Shown: positions 1 to 9,634, counted from the stretch's first letter. The stretch: DNA of 62,049 nt from Rhizobium sp. ASV8 (GCF_016429255.1 NZ_JAELUG010000026.1:1-62049), one strand, 5' to 3'. The notes: generated by a model from the letters alone, not told the origin. Numbers and translations: made by a program.

Positions 1-406
1 GATCGAAACGGAAGGCGCGCTTTTCTCTGTCGGCGACACGCACGCGGCGCAGGGAGACGGCGAAGTTTGCGGCACGGCCATCGAAAGCCAGATGAATGTC
101 GAATTGACACTCGATCTGGTTAAGGGCGCCAACCTTCAGAGCCCGCGCTTTACGACCACCGAACCTGTCACGCGACATCTCGACGGCGCCGGCTACGAAG
201 TCACCACAGGCATCGGCCCGGATCTGATGACGGGGGCAAAGGAAGCCGTTATGCGCATGATCGACCTGCTTGCGGCCGAGCATGGCCTTAATCCGGTCGA
301 TGCTTACATGCTCTGCTCGGTTTGCGGAGATCTGAGGATCAGCGAAATCGTCGACATGCCCAACTGGGTCGTTTCCTTCTATTTCCCAAGGATTGTCTTC
401 GCGTGA
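1..406 (+). CDS. Acetamidase/formamidase family protein, C-terminal part (5' truncated by window edge)
   Basis: Reading frame 2 is open from the first base. It shows family signatures of formamide/acetamide hydrolases: GALFSVGDTHAAQGDGEV near the edge, EVCGTAIE, and the C-terminal block YMLCSVCGDLRISEIVD. Members hydrolyse formamide or short amides to ammonia and an acid in the cytoplasm. Only about 135 residues are visible; the catalytic N-terminal half lies outside the window. The TGA stop overlaps the GTG start of the following ABC ATPase gene (GTGA), so the two are probably translationally coupled and the amide may enter through that transporter. The family call is strong; the substrate is unknown. 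Confidence 0.88.
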   Translation, partial: IETEGALFSVGDTHAAQGDGEVCGTAIESQMNVELTLDLVKGANLQSPRFTTTEPVTRHLDGAGYEVTTGIGPDLMTGAKEAVMRMIDLLAAEHGLNPVDAYMLCSVCGDLRISEIVDMPNWVVSFYFPRIVFA

Positions 407-2106
407 GCAATCAAAGCGCCCGTTCAGCGGTTCTCTCCGTCCGCAACCTGAGCGTCGATGCCAGAACGCCGGAAGGGTTGAAGCGCATCCTCGATGATGT
501 AAGCTTCGACCTCGAGCCCGGCAGGACGCTTTGCCTTGCAGGCGAGTCCGGATCCGGGAAATCGGTGACGTCTCTCTCGATCATGGGCTTGCTCCCCAAG
601 GCTTCGTTGAAGGTCGCATCGGGCGAGATCCTGCTGGAGGGGCGCAATATTCTCGGCATCCCGAACAGCGCCCTTCGCCAGATCCGTGGCGGCGAAGTGG
701 CGATGATCTTTCAGGAACCGATGACCTCGCTCAATCCGGTCATGACGATCGGGGCACAGCTGATCGAGGCCATCCGCGAACATCAGGCTGACGCTACAGG
801 CGATGCTATGCAGGTCGCAAAGTCGATGCTCGATGCCGTCCATATCAACGACGCCGCCAAGCGCCTGACGCAATACCCTTATGAGCTTTCCGGTGGCATG
901 CGCCAGCGCGTCATGATTGCCATGGCCCTGTCATGCCGTCCGAAAGTGCTGATCGCCGACGAGCCGACCACGGCGCTCGATGTGACCGTGCAAGCGCAGA
1001 TCCTGACGCTGATGCGCGAGCTTCGCGACGAATTCAATACGTCTATCCTGCTGATTACCCATGACATGGGCGTCGTCGCCGAGATGGCCGATCGTGTCGC
1101 GATCATGCAGCATGGCCGCATCGTGGAACAGGGCGATGCGCTTGATGTCTTCGGCAAACCCAGCCAGACCTATACACGCGAACTGCTTGCTGCCGTCCCC
1201 CGCCTTGGCACGCATGCCGGTACGGACGCGCCACCGCGCATTTCGAGTGCTCCCGCCATGGCTGCGCCGGCTACGCCAATCGTCGAGGTCAAGAAACTGA
1301 GCGTGACCTATGGTGGCAAGGCGGGATTGTTCGGCAAGGGCAAGGCCAGCGCCCCCACGGTCAACGACGTATCCTTCTCGATCCAGGCCGGTCAGACGCT
1401 GGGGCTGGTGGGAGAGAGCGGATCGGGCAAATCAACGACGGGCAAGGCCATCCTCAATCTCATCGGTTTTACCGGCAGCGTGAAAATCTGGGGACGCGAG
1501 GTTCACGGGCTTTCCGCCACGAAGATGCAGCCTGTGCGCCGCGCGGCGCAGATGATCTTTCAGGACCCGTACGCCTCGCTCGATCCCCGCATGAGCGTGG
1601 GTTCAGCGATCGCCGAGCCGCTCGTCATACACAATGTCGGAAATGCATCCGAGCGCAAGGATCGCGTCTCGGCGCTGTTGAAACGCGTCGGGCTGACACC
1701 GGACGCCGCAAGCCGCTATCCGCACGAATTCTCCGGTGGCCAACGTCAGCGCATCTGCATTGCGCGGGCGCTGGCGCTCGAACCGAAGCTGATCGTTGCT
1801 GACGAAAGCGTGGCCGCACTCGACGTTTCGGTACGCGCACGCGTTCTTGACCTCATGCTCGAGCTGCAGGAGCAGATGGGGCTCGCCTATCTCTTCATTT
1901 CGCATGACATGGCCGTCATCGAGAAGATGTCGCATCACGTCGCCGTCATGCGCGGCGGTCGCATTGTGGAGATGGGCACGCGCCGGCAGGTATTCGAAAA
2001 CCCGAGCGACGATTACACGCGAAACCTGATGGCTGCCGTTCCGATACCGGATCCGGCTCACTATCGGCAGGCACGCCAGGGATCGCGGCAAGCAATCCAA
2101 TCATAG
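403..2106 (+). CDS. ABC transporter, fused dual ATP-binding protein (oligopeptide/nickel type)
   Basis: This 567-residue protein has two complete ABC ATPase modules in tandem, like a fusion of DppD and DppF (GsiA/YejF type). The first module has Walker [12 protein letters not shown], signature [12 protein letters not shown] and Walker [13 protein letters not shown]. The second has [12 protein letters not shown], signature [12 protein letters not shown] and a Walker B reading ADESVAALD, where Ser replaces the usual Pro after the Glu. Each module ends with the C-terminal extension typical of peptide importers. I chose the GTG at 403 because it overlaps the upstream stop; the longer frame from 322 runs deep into the amidase gene. 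The permeases and binding protein must lie upstream of the window. It probably energises uptake of an amide or peptide-like solute. Confidence 0.92.
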   Translation: MSNQSARSAVLSVRNLSVDARTPEGLKRILDDVSFDLEPGRTLCLAGESGSGKSVTSLSIMGLLPKASLKVASGEILLEGRNILGIPNSALRQIRGGEVAMIFQEPMTSLNPVMTIGAQLIEAIREHQADATGDAMQVAKSMLDAVHINDAAKRLTQYPYELSGGMRQRVMIAMALSCRPKVLIADEPTTALDVTVQAQILTLMRELRDEFNTSILLITHDMGVVAEMADRVAIMQHGRIVEQGDALDVFGKPSQTYTRELLAAVPRLGTHAGTDAPPRISSAPAMAAPATPIVEVKKLSVTYGGKAGLFGKGKASAPTVNDVSFSIQAGQTLGLVGESGSGKSTTGKAILNLIGFTGSVKIWGREVHGLSATKMQPVRRAAQMIFQDPYASLDPRMSVGSAIAEPLVIHNVGNASERKDRVSALLKRVGLTPDAASRYPHEFSGGQRQRICIARALALEPKLIVADESVAALDVSVRARVLDLMLELQEQMGLAYLFISHDMAVIEKMSHHVAVMRGGRIVEMGTRRQVFENPSDDYTRNLMAAVPIPDPAHYRQARQGSRQAIQS

Positions 2107-2117
2107 CAAGACGAGAA

Positions 2118-2139
2118 ACGCCGGCCTCATCGCCGGCGT
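2118..2139 (+). terminator. Stem-loop after the ABC ATPase gene
   Basis: A perfect 8-bp stem, ACGCCGGC/GCCGGCGT, encloses the loop CTCATC just after the ATPase stop codon. There is no long T tract, so an intrinsic terminator is likely but not certain. Confidence 0.5.
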
Positions 2140-2173
2140 CCTCCTTCAAGGCAAAATCGAATCCGACGCGACT

Positions 2174-2236
2174 AGAGCCGTTCGTCTAAGCAATTCCGGA
2201 CGGAAACCGCCGCGCACTTTTCCTGGAATTGCTCTA
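2174..2236. repeat. Rhizobial-type intergenic palindromic repeat
   Basis: The 9-bp arms AGCAATTCC (2189-2197) and GGAATTGCT (2225-2233) flank a core resembling CGGAAACCGC...GCACTTTTCC. On the minus strand the element begins AGAGCAATTCCAGGAAAAGT, which I recognise as a repeat family dispersed between genes in Rhizobium. It sits between the ATPase gene and the ferredoxin gene. Confidence 0.6.
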
Positions 2237-2262
2237 TCTCGGCCTGGCCGAAAACCTCGAGA

Positions 2263-2583
2263 TCAATGCTGGTTATCGGGAACGATAACGCGCATGCCGT
2301 CGGTGGCAGCGCTCATCAGGAGTTGACAGCTGAGGCGGCTATTTGGCTTCGGCTCCATCACGAATTCGATCATATCAGCCTCTTCCTGTGAAGGCGGAGG
2401 CAGGAGGCCGAGATGAGCCTCGTCGATATAGCAATGACAGGTGCCGCAGGCCAAGGCTCCGCCGCATTGCGCGACGATACCATCGATACCGCTTCTGACG
2501 GCGACGGCCATCAGCGTCTCGCCATCACTAGCATTCACGCGCGTCTCCCGACCGGCGGAATCGACGAACACGACTTCACTCAT
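2263..2583 (-). CDS. [2Fe-2S] ferredoxin, adrenodoxin/putidaredoxin type
   Basis: This 106-residue ferredoxin has the ligand pattern Cys40-x5-Cys46-x2-Cys49 (QCGGALACGTCH) and a distal Cys86 (SRLSCQ), plus one extra cysteine at 51. Ferredoxins of this type pass electrons from an NAD(P)H ferredoxin reductase to class I bacterial P450s. It lies downstream of the P450 gene on the same strand, separated by about 200 bp of repeat sequence, so it is the probable redox partner. No reductase is nearby and one must be borrowed. I chose the ATG at 2583, where the conserved domain begins; a frame opening 10 codons earlier (2613) adds no recognisable sequence. Confidence 0.88.
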   Translation of the reverse strand: MSEVVFVDSAGRETRVNASDGETLMAVAVRSGIDGIVAQCGGALACGTCHCYIDEAHLGLLPPPSQEEADMIEFVMEPKPNSRLSCQLLMSAATDGMRVIVPDNQH

Positions 2584-2659
2584 TGCATTCTCCATGCTTT
2601 CGACGGAGCACATCTTCGCTTTTCTCCAATTGGCGAAGTCGCTCTATCCTATTGTTTCC

Positions 2660-2753
2660 TTGGAGCGCCGTGCTTCCTTTCGGAAGCACAAAGGACGCTC
2701 CAACTTTTTGAATCTACGCATCAGGCTTTCCGAAAATCGTGTCAGATTTTCGG
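2660..2753. repeat. Nested hairpin repeat between P450 and ferredoxin genes
   Basis: Arms TTGGAGCG (2660-2667) and CGCTCCAA (2696-2703) enclose an inner perfect hairpin, TGCTTCC/GGAAGCA, with a TTTC loop. A second hairpin follows at 2730-2753 (CCGAAAATC/GATTTTCGG, 6-base loop). The style matches rhizobial intergenic mosaic repeats. In an mRNA running from the P450 to the ferredoxin gene these would fold and could attenuate or process the transcript. Confidence 0.6.
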
Positions 2754-2799
2754 GCCGATGCTGTAGGCATTCCGGGCGGAAAGCCGCTGCGCATCCGGT

Positions 2800-4032
2800 T
2801 CAAGCGGGAACAAGGCGGATGTTGAGGCGCTGCGGCCCGCGAACCGATAACCCGCGCTTGTAGGCAGGGCGCTCGTCCAGCAACTCGATGGAACGGGTCC
2901 GCTGCAGCAGCGTCGAGAAGATGATCTCCATGTCCAGCCGCGCAAGATGATTGCCGAGACAGAAATGTGCACCACCGCCGAACGCCACATGCCGGTTGGG
3001 CGTGCGCTCTATATTGAAGAGGTCGGGCGATTCGAACTGCTCAGGATCGCGGTTGGCCGCACCGTAGAGCAAGCCGACCTTGGTGCCCTTCGGCAGGTTC
3101 TTTCCTGCAATGACCTTTTCTTCGGTCAAATAGCGATGGAAGAACGGCAGCGGCGATTCGAACCGGAACATTTCCTGAATCGCGGTCGGCATGGCGGCCG
3201 GCGTCTCTTTGAGCTTCGCCAATGCGTCGGGATACTGCAAAAGCGCATGCATTCCGCTGCCGAGCACGTCGATCGTCGAGCCGTGACCCGCCATCAGGAT
3301 CAGCATGCAGGTGGAGACCAGCTCGTCCTCAGTCATCTCGCCGCTTGTGTAAGCCTGCGTCAGCCGACAGAGGAGGTCTTCGCGCGGACTGCGCACGCGA
3401 TCGGCGATGAGTTCCTTGAGCAGTTCGTAGAACTCGGTCGTCGCACGCTCGGCGATCGCCTTGCGCTCTTCGCTGCGGTCAACATCGAAATATTGCACGA
3501 CCTGCTCGGACCATTTGCGCAACTGTCCGGCATATTCATCCGGCACGCCCAGCACCGAGCCGATAATATGGCCGGGGACCTCGGAGGCGAGATCCTCGAC
3601 GAAGTCGATCGTTCCCGCCTCGAGCAATCTGTCGAGCAGCTTGTCGACGAAATCCTGGATCATGCCGCGCTGACGCGCAACGAGGGCAGGCGTGAACTCG
3701 CGAAAGACCTTGCGGCGTAGACGGTCGTGCGTTTCGCCATCGGAATCGAGCAGGCTGAACTGCACGAAGCGCGAATGGTTCGGCATATCATGCCAGTTCA
3801 GACGCACCTTCTCCGCTTCGATCTCCTTGGGCGACAGGAAATATTCCATGGAGCGGACAAGCGTCTTGTCGGCAGCCGCCGCGGCCACATCCTGATAGCG
3901 CGACAGCAGCCATATATCGAAATGCTCGTAGTAGACCGGGCCGGGATAGGCGCGCAGCTCGGTGTAGGATGCATAGGGATTATCTGCGAATGCCTGCGAA
4001 AGCGGATCAAATGCGGGGGACGCCGTTACCAC
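2800..4032 (-). CDS. Cytochrome P450 monooxygenase
   Basis: This 410-residue soluble bacterial P450 has all the hallmarks. The I-helix oxygen-activation motif AGHGST is at 248-253. The ExxR pair is Glu287/Arg290 (EMFR). The haem loop FGGGAHFCLGNHLAR has the thiolate ligand Cys358. The length is normal for the class and there is no membrane anchor. I-helix His250 stands where many P450s carry Ala, Gly, Asp or Glu before Thr, so substrate scope cannot be guessed. The gene is divergent from an AraC regulator (start 4152) and followed by a ferredoxin gene, giving a small self-contained oxidation module. The substrate is unknown; a terpenoid, fatty acid or aromatic plant compound is typical for such modules. 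Confidence 0.93.
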   Translation of the reverse strand: MVTASPAFDPLSQAFADNPYASYTELRAYPGPVYYEHFDIWLLSRYQDVAAAAADKTLVRSMEYFLSPKEIEAEKVRLNWHDMPNHSRFVQFSLLDSDGETHDRLRRKVFREFTPALVARQRGMIQDFVDKLLDRLLEAGTIDFVEDLASEVPGHIIGSVLGVPDEYAGQLRKWSEQVVQYFDVDRSEERKAIAERATTEFYELLKELIADRVRSPREDLLCRLTQAYTSGEMTEDELVSTCMLILMAGHGSTIDVLGSGMHALLQYPDALAKLKETPAAMPTAIQEMFRFESPLPFFHRYLTEEKVIAGKNLPKGTKVGLLYGAANRDPEQFESPDLFNIERTPNRHVAFGGGAHFCLGNHLARLDMEIIFSTLLQRTRSIELLDERPAYKRGLSVRGPQRLNIRLVPA

Positions 4033-4151
4033 CTGGACCTCCTCTATTCCGGTCGATCCTCACAGAATACCTGTCTGCTCGACGGAAAGACATGGATGCA
4101 AGCCGCAGCGATATGGATAAAACTCTCATCCTCCGATATGATCCGCGGATC

Positions 4152-5033
4152 ATGACAGACGAACCAACCTCGGCAAAACCGGATGTCCTCGACGAAGTCT
4201 TCTTTCAGACGCCGGGGCGGCTGTCGCGTGCCCTGCCCTATTCCCTTCTCGCCGCCGGGCGCCGGGTCTGTGCACCTTCGGAAACACCCATCGCCCATCG
4301 TTTCAATCAGCACACGCTGATCCTTACTCTCAGCGGCAAAGGTATGCTCGATATCAACGGGCAATCGAGCTACCTACAAGCGGGAACAGTGGCCTGGCTC
4401 GACTCCTCGATGCTGTATTCACATGGCTGCGAGCCTCGCTCTTCCCACTGGTCGTATCTCTGGCTCGGATTCGTCGGGCACGGGCTGGACACGCTGTTCG
4501 ACAATCTCGGCGTAGGTGCCAATCCCGTCTTCGAGACAGCCCAGCAGCACGATCTGCGACCATTGTTCGAAAGCATTCTCCGCGAGGTGGAGACCGGCAG
4601 CTTTCTGGCCGAGAGCCGATGCTTTGCCTTGCTTGCCCAACTCGTCTCAATTCTGGTGTCCGAACGAGCGGACGGGGACGATCTCAGCAGTGCGGTGCAG
4701 CGGTTGCAGCGGGTGGTGGAAACCGTGCGAGCCAACCTCCCGCACCCCTGGAGCGTGGCGGATCTTGCGGCCGCCGCCAATTTGAGCCAGGCACAGCTCT
4801 TTCGCCGCTTCCGGCAGAGAATGGGGACGACGCCGCTCGATTGGCTGCGCCACGAGCGTGTGAGTGCCGCAAAGCGGCTCCTTGTCGTAACCGATGAGAA
4901 GATCGGGACCATTGCCACCAAATGCGGCTATCCCGACCCCTTTCACTTCGCGCGCGACTTCAAGAAACTGGCCGGCGTTACGCCTAGCGAATTCAGACAG
5001 CAGGGGCATAGCGCAAGGCGGCATGCCTCTTGA
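4152..5033 (+). CDS. AraC family transcriptional regulator
   Basis: The 293-residue product has an N-terminal cupin-like sensing half and a C-terminal double helix-turn-helix. The first helix region is PWSVADLAAAANLSQAQLFRRF; the second contains IGTIATKCGYPDPFHFARDFKK, ending in the usual GVTPSEFRQ. I chose the ATG at 4152 because it opens the conserved region and leaves a 119-bp promoter space to the divergent P450 gene; a longer frame would run into the P450 gene. It probably activates the P450/ferredoxin module in response to its substrate. This is inferred from position. Confidence 0.85.
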   Translation: MTDEPTSAKPDVLDEVFFQTPGRLSRALPYSLLAAGRRVCAPSETPIAHRFNQHTLILTLSGKGMLDINGQSSYLQAGTVAWLDSSMLYSHGCEPRSSHWSYLWLGFVGHGLDTLFDNLGVGANPVFETAQQHDLRPLFESILREVETGSFLAESRCFALLAQLVSILVSERADGDDLSSAVQRLQRVVETVRANLPHPWSVADLAAAANLSQAQLFRRFRQRMGTTPLDWLRHERVSAAKRLLVVTDEKIGTIATKCGYPDPFHFARDFKKLAGVTPSEFRQQGHSARRHAS

Positions 5034-5177
5034 TAGTTCACCAAACACCGCCGACGCGCACGATCACGGATCAGCCGGCTCACGTCGATCGTCTCAATTG
5101 TGTGAGGGCACTAGGCCCACCGTATGTTGTGATCTTGCTCGAAATCCATGCCAGATATCCTTCCGGAGGATTGAAGA

Positions 5178-6104
5178 ATGACCACTGAACAAAGCGTATT
5201 GCGCATTTCCATCATCATAACGTTCGTTCTTGCGGCCGCAGGCATCGTGTTTGGGCTTTTGTCCGGTTCCTATGCCATCGTTTTCGACGGCGTCTATGCC
5301 CTGACGGATGCGATCATGACGATCGTCGCATTGATCGTCTCCAATCTGATTATTACTGCCGCAAGCAATAGCGCGAACACCGGCAGGTTCATCAAGCATT
5401 TCACCATGGGCTTCTGGCATCTGGAGCCCATGGTCCTCGGGCTCAACGGCATCCTGCTGACCGGCGCGGCAATCTATGCGCTGATCAATGCGATCGGCAG
5501 TATCATGGCGGGCGGCAGACACCTCTCCTTCGACCACGCCATCATTTATGCGGTGCTGACGATGATCATTGCCTTTCTCATGGCCGCCTACGCCAGACGG
5601 GCCAACGTGACGCTCAAGTCCAACTTCATTGCGCTGGATGCGAAAGCCTGGGTCATGACCGGCAGCCTTAGCGCAGCCCTGCTCCTTGCCTTCATATTCG
5701 GTTTCGCCATTCAAGGCACGACGCTGGAATGGATGTCGCCTTATGTCGATCCGCTGGCGCTGGCCATCGTGTGCCTCGTCGTCATCCCCATGCCACTCGG
5801 AACGATCAAACAGGCCTTTGCCGACATCCTGCTCGTGACGCCGGTCGCGTTGCGGGAGCATGTCGATCGCGTCGCCGCTGACGTTGTGCGCCGCTACAAT
5901 TTCGAATCCTATCGCTCCTATGTCGCCCGCGTCGGCCGCGGCAAGCAGATCGAGCTTTACTTCATCGTCCCGAAGGATGAGCCCGCAAAGAAACTGGAGG
6001 AATGGGATCGCATCCGCGACGAGATTGGCGAAGCGATCGGCGACGAAAGCCCTGACCGTTGGCTGACGATCGCGTTCACCACCGATCTCGAATGGGCGGA
6101 ATAG
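5178..6104 (+). CDS. Cation diffusion facilitator-like inner-membrane transporter
   Basis: This 308-residue protein has about six hydrophobic segments in the first 210 residues and a soluble C-terminal domain (from about 215), the layout of CDF metal exporters. TM2 carries DGVYALTD, equivalent to the DxxxD/HxxxD metal site. In TM5 the usual HxxxD is replaced by a sequence around ALDAKAW, so one canonical histidine ligand is missing and the metal is uncertain. A GGAGG ribosome site precedes the ATG at good spacing. It stands alone between the AraC gene and a convergent TetR gene. The family is fairly sure; the substrate is not. Confidence 0.75.
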   Translation: MTTEQSVLRISIIITFVLAAAGIVFGLLSGSYAIVFDGVYALTDAIMTIVALIVSNLIITAASNSANTGRFIKHFTMGFWHLEPMVLGLNGILLTGAAIYALINAIGSIMAGGRHLSFDHAIIYAVLTMIIAFLMAAYARRANVTLKSNFIALDAKAWVMTGSLSAALLLAFIFGFAIQGTTLEWMSPYVDPLALAIVCLVVIPMPLGTIKQAFADILLVTPVALREHVDRVAADVVRRYNFESYRSYVARVGRGKQIELYFIVPKDEPAKKLEEWDRIRDEIGEAIGDESPDRWLTIAFTTDLEWAE

Positions 6105-6166
6105 CGAGCAGCCTTCCCGGCAGCACTTCGCTCGGGTCGCCACTTTGGCGTCTGGCGACAGGCAGG

Positions 6167-6793
6167 TCAGGCAATAAGAATCCGATCGAAGAGCAAGGAC
6201 AATTTTTCGCAGATTGCGCCGGCGTCGCCGTTGCCGGCAACGATGGCATCATCGACGACACCGTGCATGCCGTCATAAATAGCGATGGCTGCCGCACGCA
6301 CATCCGGCAATGACCAGGCGCCTGCTTTCGCTCCTTCAGCCAGAAGAGCCGAAAGCTGGGCGATGACGATCTCCTTTTCCTTCGAGTTCCTGCTGCTATG
6401 GCGGAACTCGTGGAAGACCACGTCGTGAAGCTCATAATTGGCGATATAGGCTTCGACAGTTCCGCGAAGCCATGTCGCAAAACAAGCCCGGTGATCGTCG
6501 CCCGGACATTCCGCCAGAGCGGCGGCGACCTTGTTCGTGAAGTCTCGCGAAAAGCGCTCGCGCAGAGCGAGGATGACATCCTCCTTGGTCGCGAAATAAT
6601 GGTAGAATGTACCTTTGCCGACACCCGCGAGCTCCACGATATCGTTGACCGTCGTTGCCTCGATGCCTTTGGCGATGAAAAGGTCTGCCGCCGCCGTCAT
6701 CAGATCGTCGATGCGCACTTCCGCCGGAAGCATCAATCGTTTCCGCGGCCGTGGAGTTTGTCCAATTCTCGCGGATCGCGGCCCGATTGCCAT
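6167..6793 (-). CDS. TetR family transcriptional repressor
   Basis: The 208-residue product has an N-terminal TetR helix-turn-helix (TVNDIVELAGVGKGTFYHYF, roughly 45-65) and an all-helical ligand domain. I chose the ATG at 6793 because GGAAGG lies just upstream; a longer frame to 6850 adds an unconserved leader. It is divergent from a DHA2-family drug exporter, and a perfect 7+1+7 palindrome lies between them. The expected role is repression of itself and the exporter until a toxic ligand binds. Confidence 0.88.
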   Translation of the reverse strand: MAIGPRSARIGQTPRPRKRLMLPAEVRIDDLMTAAADLFIAKGIEATTVNDIVELAGVGKGTFYHYFATKEDVILALRERFSRDFTNKVAAALAECPGDDHRACFATWLRGTVEAYIANYELHDVVFHEFRHSSRNSKEKEIVIAQLSALLAEGAKAGAWSLPDVRAAAIAIYDGMHGVVDDAIVAGNGDAGAICEKLSLLFDRILIA

Positions 6794-6872
6794 TTCTACC
6801 GTCCTTCCCTTGTTTCGCTGGTGAGTCGAGTGATGACACATCCATTGCACCTTTGGAAGACTGACGCCTATT

Positions 6873-6887
6873 GACCGACGGTCGGTC
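6873..6887. promoter_or_regulatory. TetR operator, GACCGAC-G-GTCGGTC
   Basis: A perfect palindrome with 7-bp arms and one central base lies between the TetR gene and the divergent exporter gene, where a repressor would cover both promoters. It differs at only two of 15 positions from the palindrome at 40174-40188 upstream of another TetR-containing operon. Confidence 0.7.
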
Positions 6888-6932
6888 TAATTGCATTAAT
6901 ACATTTATATCATCTATATAGGCTCCGATAAA

Positions 6933-8441
6933 ATGACGTTAAATCGCAGATCCATTGCCGCCGCTGCCGTCTATCTCGGCACATTCATGGCTTCGCTTGC
7001 AATCAGCATCGTCAGCGTCGCGCTGCCCGCAATTCAATCCGATCTCGGCACCAGCCTTTCAGGCCTGCAATGGGTCGTAGGCACCTATACGCTGTGCCTC
7101 TCGGCCTTCATGCTGTCTGCAGGTCCCTTGGCGGATCGCTATGGCCGCAAGCGGATTTGGCTTGTCGGCGTGGCGCTGTTTACAGTCGGTTCGGCCATCT
7201 GCGCATCGGCGCATAGCCTGCAGGTGCTGATTGCAGGATGCGCGCTACAGGGCGTTGCAGGCGCCCTGGTGATTCCCGGCGCGCTGTCGATATTGACGCA
7301 GGCCTTTCCGGACCCCGCCGAGCGTGCTCATGTTATCGGCGGCTGGTCGTCATTCAGCGCGGTCTCTCTCATCCTCGGGCCGATGCTCGGTGGCCTTCTG
7401 GTCGATCACGCCGGCTGGGCCAGCATCTTCCTGGTCAATCTACCCATCGGCTTGGTAACAATCGTACTCGGCCTCTGGGGCATCGAGGAAAGCGCCAATC
7501 CCGACCATGCCGCGCTCGATCCCGCTGGCCAGTTCCTGAGCATCATCTTTCTTGGATCCCTGACCTTCTCATTGATCAATGCGGGTCACGCCGGCTGGAA
7601 TGCGCGTGAAACGATTTTCACATTCCTTGCTTCGGCGATCGCTCTCGTCCTCTTCATCGTCGTGGAACTGCGTGCGTCGCGTCCGGTTTTTCCGGTCGAT
7701 CTCTTCCGCCAAGCACCATTCGCATCGGCCAATTTCGCGTCGCTCGTGCTTGGCTTTTCCGGTTACACCAGCCTTTTTCTGTTCTCGCTCTTCCTTCAAC
7801 AGGGACAGGGCTGGACGGCGACGGACGCTGGCTGGCGCATGGCCCCGGTCTTCGCTGCCATGCTGATTGCCTCGTCCGTCTTCGGTAAATTGACGCGACG
7901 CTTCGGAATGAACCGGCTCATGATCGCCGGCTATATCACCCTTGGTGGATCGATGCTGGCCATGACCTCATTCACGCCAATGACCCCCTACTGGGTTGTC
8001 GCGCCGGCATTTGCCTTGCTCGGCATCGCCTTGGGAGTAACCGTCCCGGCAACCGGTGCCGCCGCGATGGGCAGTGCTCCGCGTGAGCGAACCGGCGCCG
8101 CTTCGGCAACGATGAACGCCCTGCGCCAGGGAGGCATGACCATTGGCATTGCCCTTCTGGGCACGATCATGAGCGCCCGTGCCTCCGCATCTCTGGAAGA
8201 AGCGTTGACGCGCTCCGGCAACGATCATGCCGCCGCGCTCGCCATCGTTGCCGTTCAACGGCACGAGATGCCAGCCGGTCTTTCCATCGCTCCCGAAACC
8301 TTCCAGAGCTTGCTGAAAGACGCCTCCACGCACGGCTTTGCTTCGGCAGCCGGGGTTGCGGGCGCGCTTGGCCTTGTCACAACGCTGGTTCTCGCCGCTT
8401 CCGCATATCGCACGACACGCCGAACCGTTGCAGCGTCGTGA
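6933..8441 (+). CDS. MFS multidrug efflux transporter, DHA2 (EmrB/QacA) family
   Basis: The 502-residue, very hydrophobic product fits a 14-TM drug:proton antiporter. It has the MFS loop motif GPLADRYGRKRIWLVG after TM2 and the antiporter motif near TM5 (GPMLGGLLVDHAGWASIF, then LPIGL). It is divergent from the TetR gene across the palindrome at 6873, the usual arrangement for an inducible efflux pump. No membrane-fusion partner (EmrA) is next to it, so it probably exports to the periplasm alone. Confidence 0.9.
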   Translation: MTLNRRSIAAAAVYLGTFMASLAISIVSVALPAIQSDLGTSLSGLQWVVGTYTLCLSAFMLSAGPLADRYGRKRIWLVGVALFTVGSAICASAHSLQVLIAGCALQGVAGALVIPGALSILTQAFPDPAERAHVIGGWSSFSAVSLILGPMLGGLLVDHAGWASIFLVNLPIGLVTIVLGLWGIEESANPDHAALDPAGQFLSIIFLGSLTFSLINAGHAGWNARETIFTFLASAIALVLFIVVELRASRPVFPVDLFRQAPFASANFASLVLGFSGYTSLFLFSLFLQQGQGWTATDAGWRMAPVFAAMLIASSVFGKLTRRFGMNRLMIAGYITLGGSMLAMTSFTPMTPYWVVAPAFALLGIALGVTVPATGAAAMGSAPRERTGAASATMNALRQGGMTIGIALLGTIMSARASASLEEALTRSGNDHAAALAIVAVQRHEMPAGLSIAPETFQSLLKDASTHGFASAAGVAGALGLVTTLVLAASAYRTTRRTVAAS

Positions 8442-8464
8442 TGAAAGGCATGAGCGCGTCGGCG

Positions 8465-9634
8465 CTATGCGCTTTCGGTATCGGCACCCGGCGCGCCCGC
8501 AGGTCTCGCCGCCTTCGACCGCCCCAAGCGGCGCGCGAGACCCTGCGCATAGGCCGTGAGCGGTTTTTCGACGAACCTGCAGAGCGCAAGAGCGAATATC
8601 GCTGCGGCGATAGTGCCGCAAAAGACGAAGAGGCCGAGCGGAAGCTGATCTCCGACGAGTTTTTCCCAGACCGCGCGCAGCGGCCGCAAGATGAAAGGGT
8701 GAGACAGGTAGAGGCTGTAGGAGGCGTCACCGAGCGCGACGCCCCATAGCACGATCTTCCCGGACGGCAGGGCGGGACCGATCGCGGCGGCGAGGACGAA
8801 CAGTGCCGCCGGCAATCCGCTTCGCAGGAATTGCGGCAAGGTTCCATCGTCCCAGCCGGTGGAAAATCGCACGAAGCCGAGAAGGCCAATCACCATCAAG
8901 CCTAGAGCCGGCCAGATGCCAATCCGCAGGCCGCTGCGAAAGATCAACGCAACATAGACGCCGAACAGGAATTCCAAAATGATGGGGCTGGTCCAGAAAG
9001 CCAGTTGCACCTGCTGTGCAGAAACCAGATTACCGATGAGTGCCAACCCCGCCATCAGCACCGAGAGCCAGAAGATTCCAATCCGGATCGGCAACATGAG
9101 CGCCAGCCCGAAGAATACGTAGAACAACATCTCGTAGTTCAACGTCCAGCCAAGGGCGAGCACGGGTCTGATCTCATCAATCCCACGGCCGGAAGGAATG
9201 AAGAAATAGGATGCCAATATATGCGAGACATTGCCGATCGGCACGTTGAGCAACGACGGCGCAATAGCGGCGCCGAGCAACAGCACGCTGGTCAACAACC
9301 AGTAAAGTGGAACTACCCGCGCACACCGCCGCAGGAAGAAATTTAGCGGGGCACCGCTTTTGCCGAACTCGGCAGCGGCGGTATGGGTCATGATGAAGCC
9401 CGATAGCACGAAGAATATGTCCACCCCGAAGCCGAGGTTCCAATTGATGGCGGCGTCAATCGGCAGGCGACCCGCCGCATCGGGCAGGCTTGCGGTCTCA
9501 TGCACAGCATGGGCAACCACCACGGACGAGGCGGCCAGCGCACGCAGGACCTGGAGATTCGAAATCACGCGGGAAGGATTGCCGGATTCGGTGCCGGCGG
9601 CGCGACTACCAGGTATTTTTCGAGAAGGCTCCAC
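8465..9634 (-). CDS. Acyltransferase 3 family integral membrane protein
   Basis: The 389-residue protein opens its conserved domain with NLQVLRALAASSVVVAHAV, then GVDIFFVLSGFIM; the His of VVAHAV and the R-x-R region after FFLRR are typical of the family (OafA/NodX/ExoZ-like). It has about ten hydrophobic segments. Such enzymes move acetyl or other acyl groups from the cytoplasm onto sugars of surface polysaccharides. The start is uncertain: the frame opens with GTG at 9634, but a GTG 22 codons later (9568) would place the domain at the N-terminus, as in many homologues. It is convergent with the exporter gene and has no obvious operon partner. Confidence 0.85.
   Translation of the reverse strand: MEPSRKIPGSRAAGTESGNPSRVISNLQVLRALAASSVVVAHAVHETASLPDAAGRLPIDAAINWNLGFGVDIFFVLSGFIMTHTAAAEFGKSGAPLNFFLRRCARVVPLYWLLTSVLLLGAAIAPSLLNVPIGNVSHILASYFFIPSGRGIDEIRPVLALGWTLNYEMLFYVFFGLALMLPIRIGIFWLSVLMAGLALIGNLVSAQQVQLAFWTSPIILEFLFGVYVALIFRSGLRIGIWPALGLMVIGLLGFVRFSTGWDDGTLPQFLRSGLPAALFVLAAAIGPALPSGKIVLWGVALGDASYSLYLSHPFILRPLRAVWEKLVGDQLPLGLFVFCGTIAAAIFALALCRFVEKPLTAYAQGLARRLGRSKAARPAGAPGADTESA

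Noticed and set aside
5094..6143. 349-residue minus-strand frame opposite the CDF-like gene
   Set aside because: It is highly charged with no domain, and it is the antisense shadow of a membrane protein with a good ribosome site.
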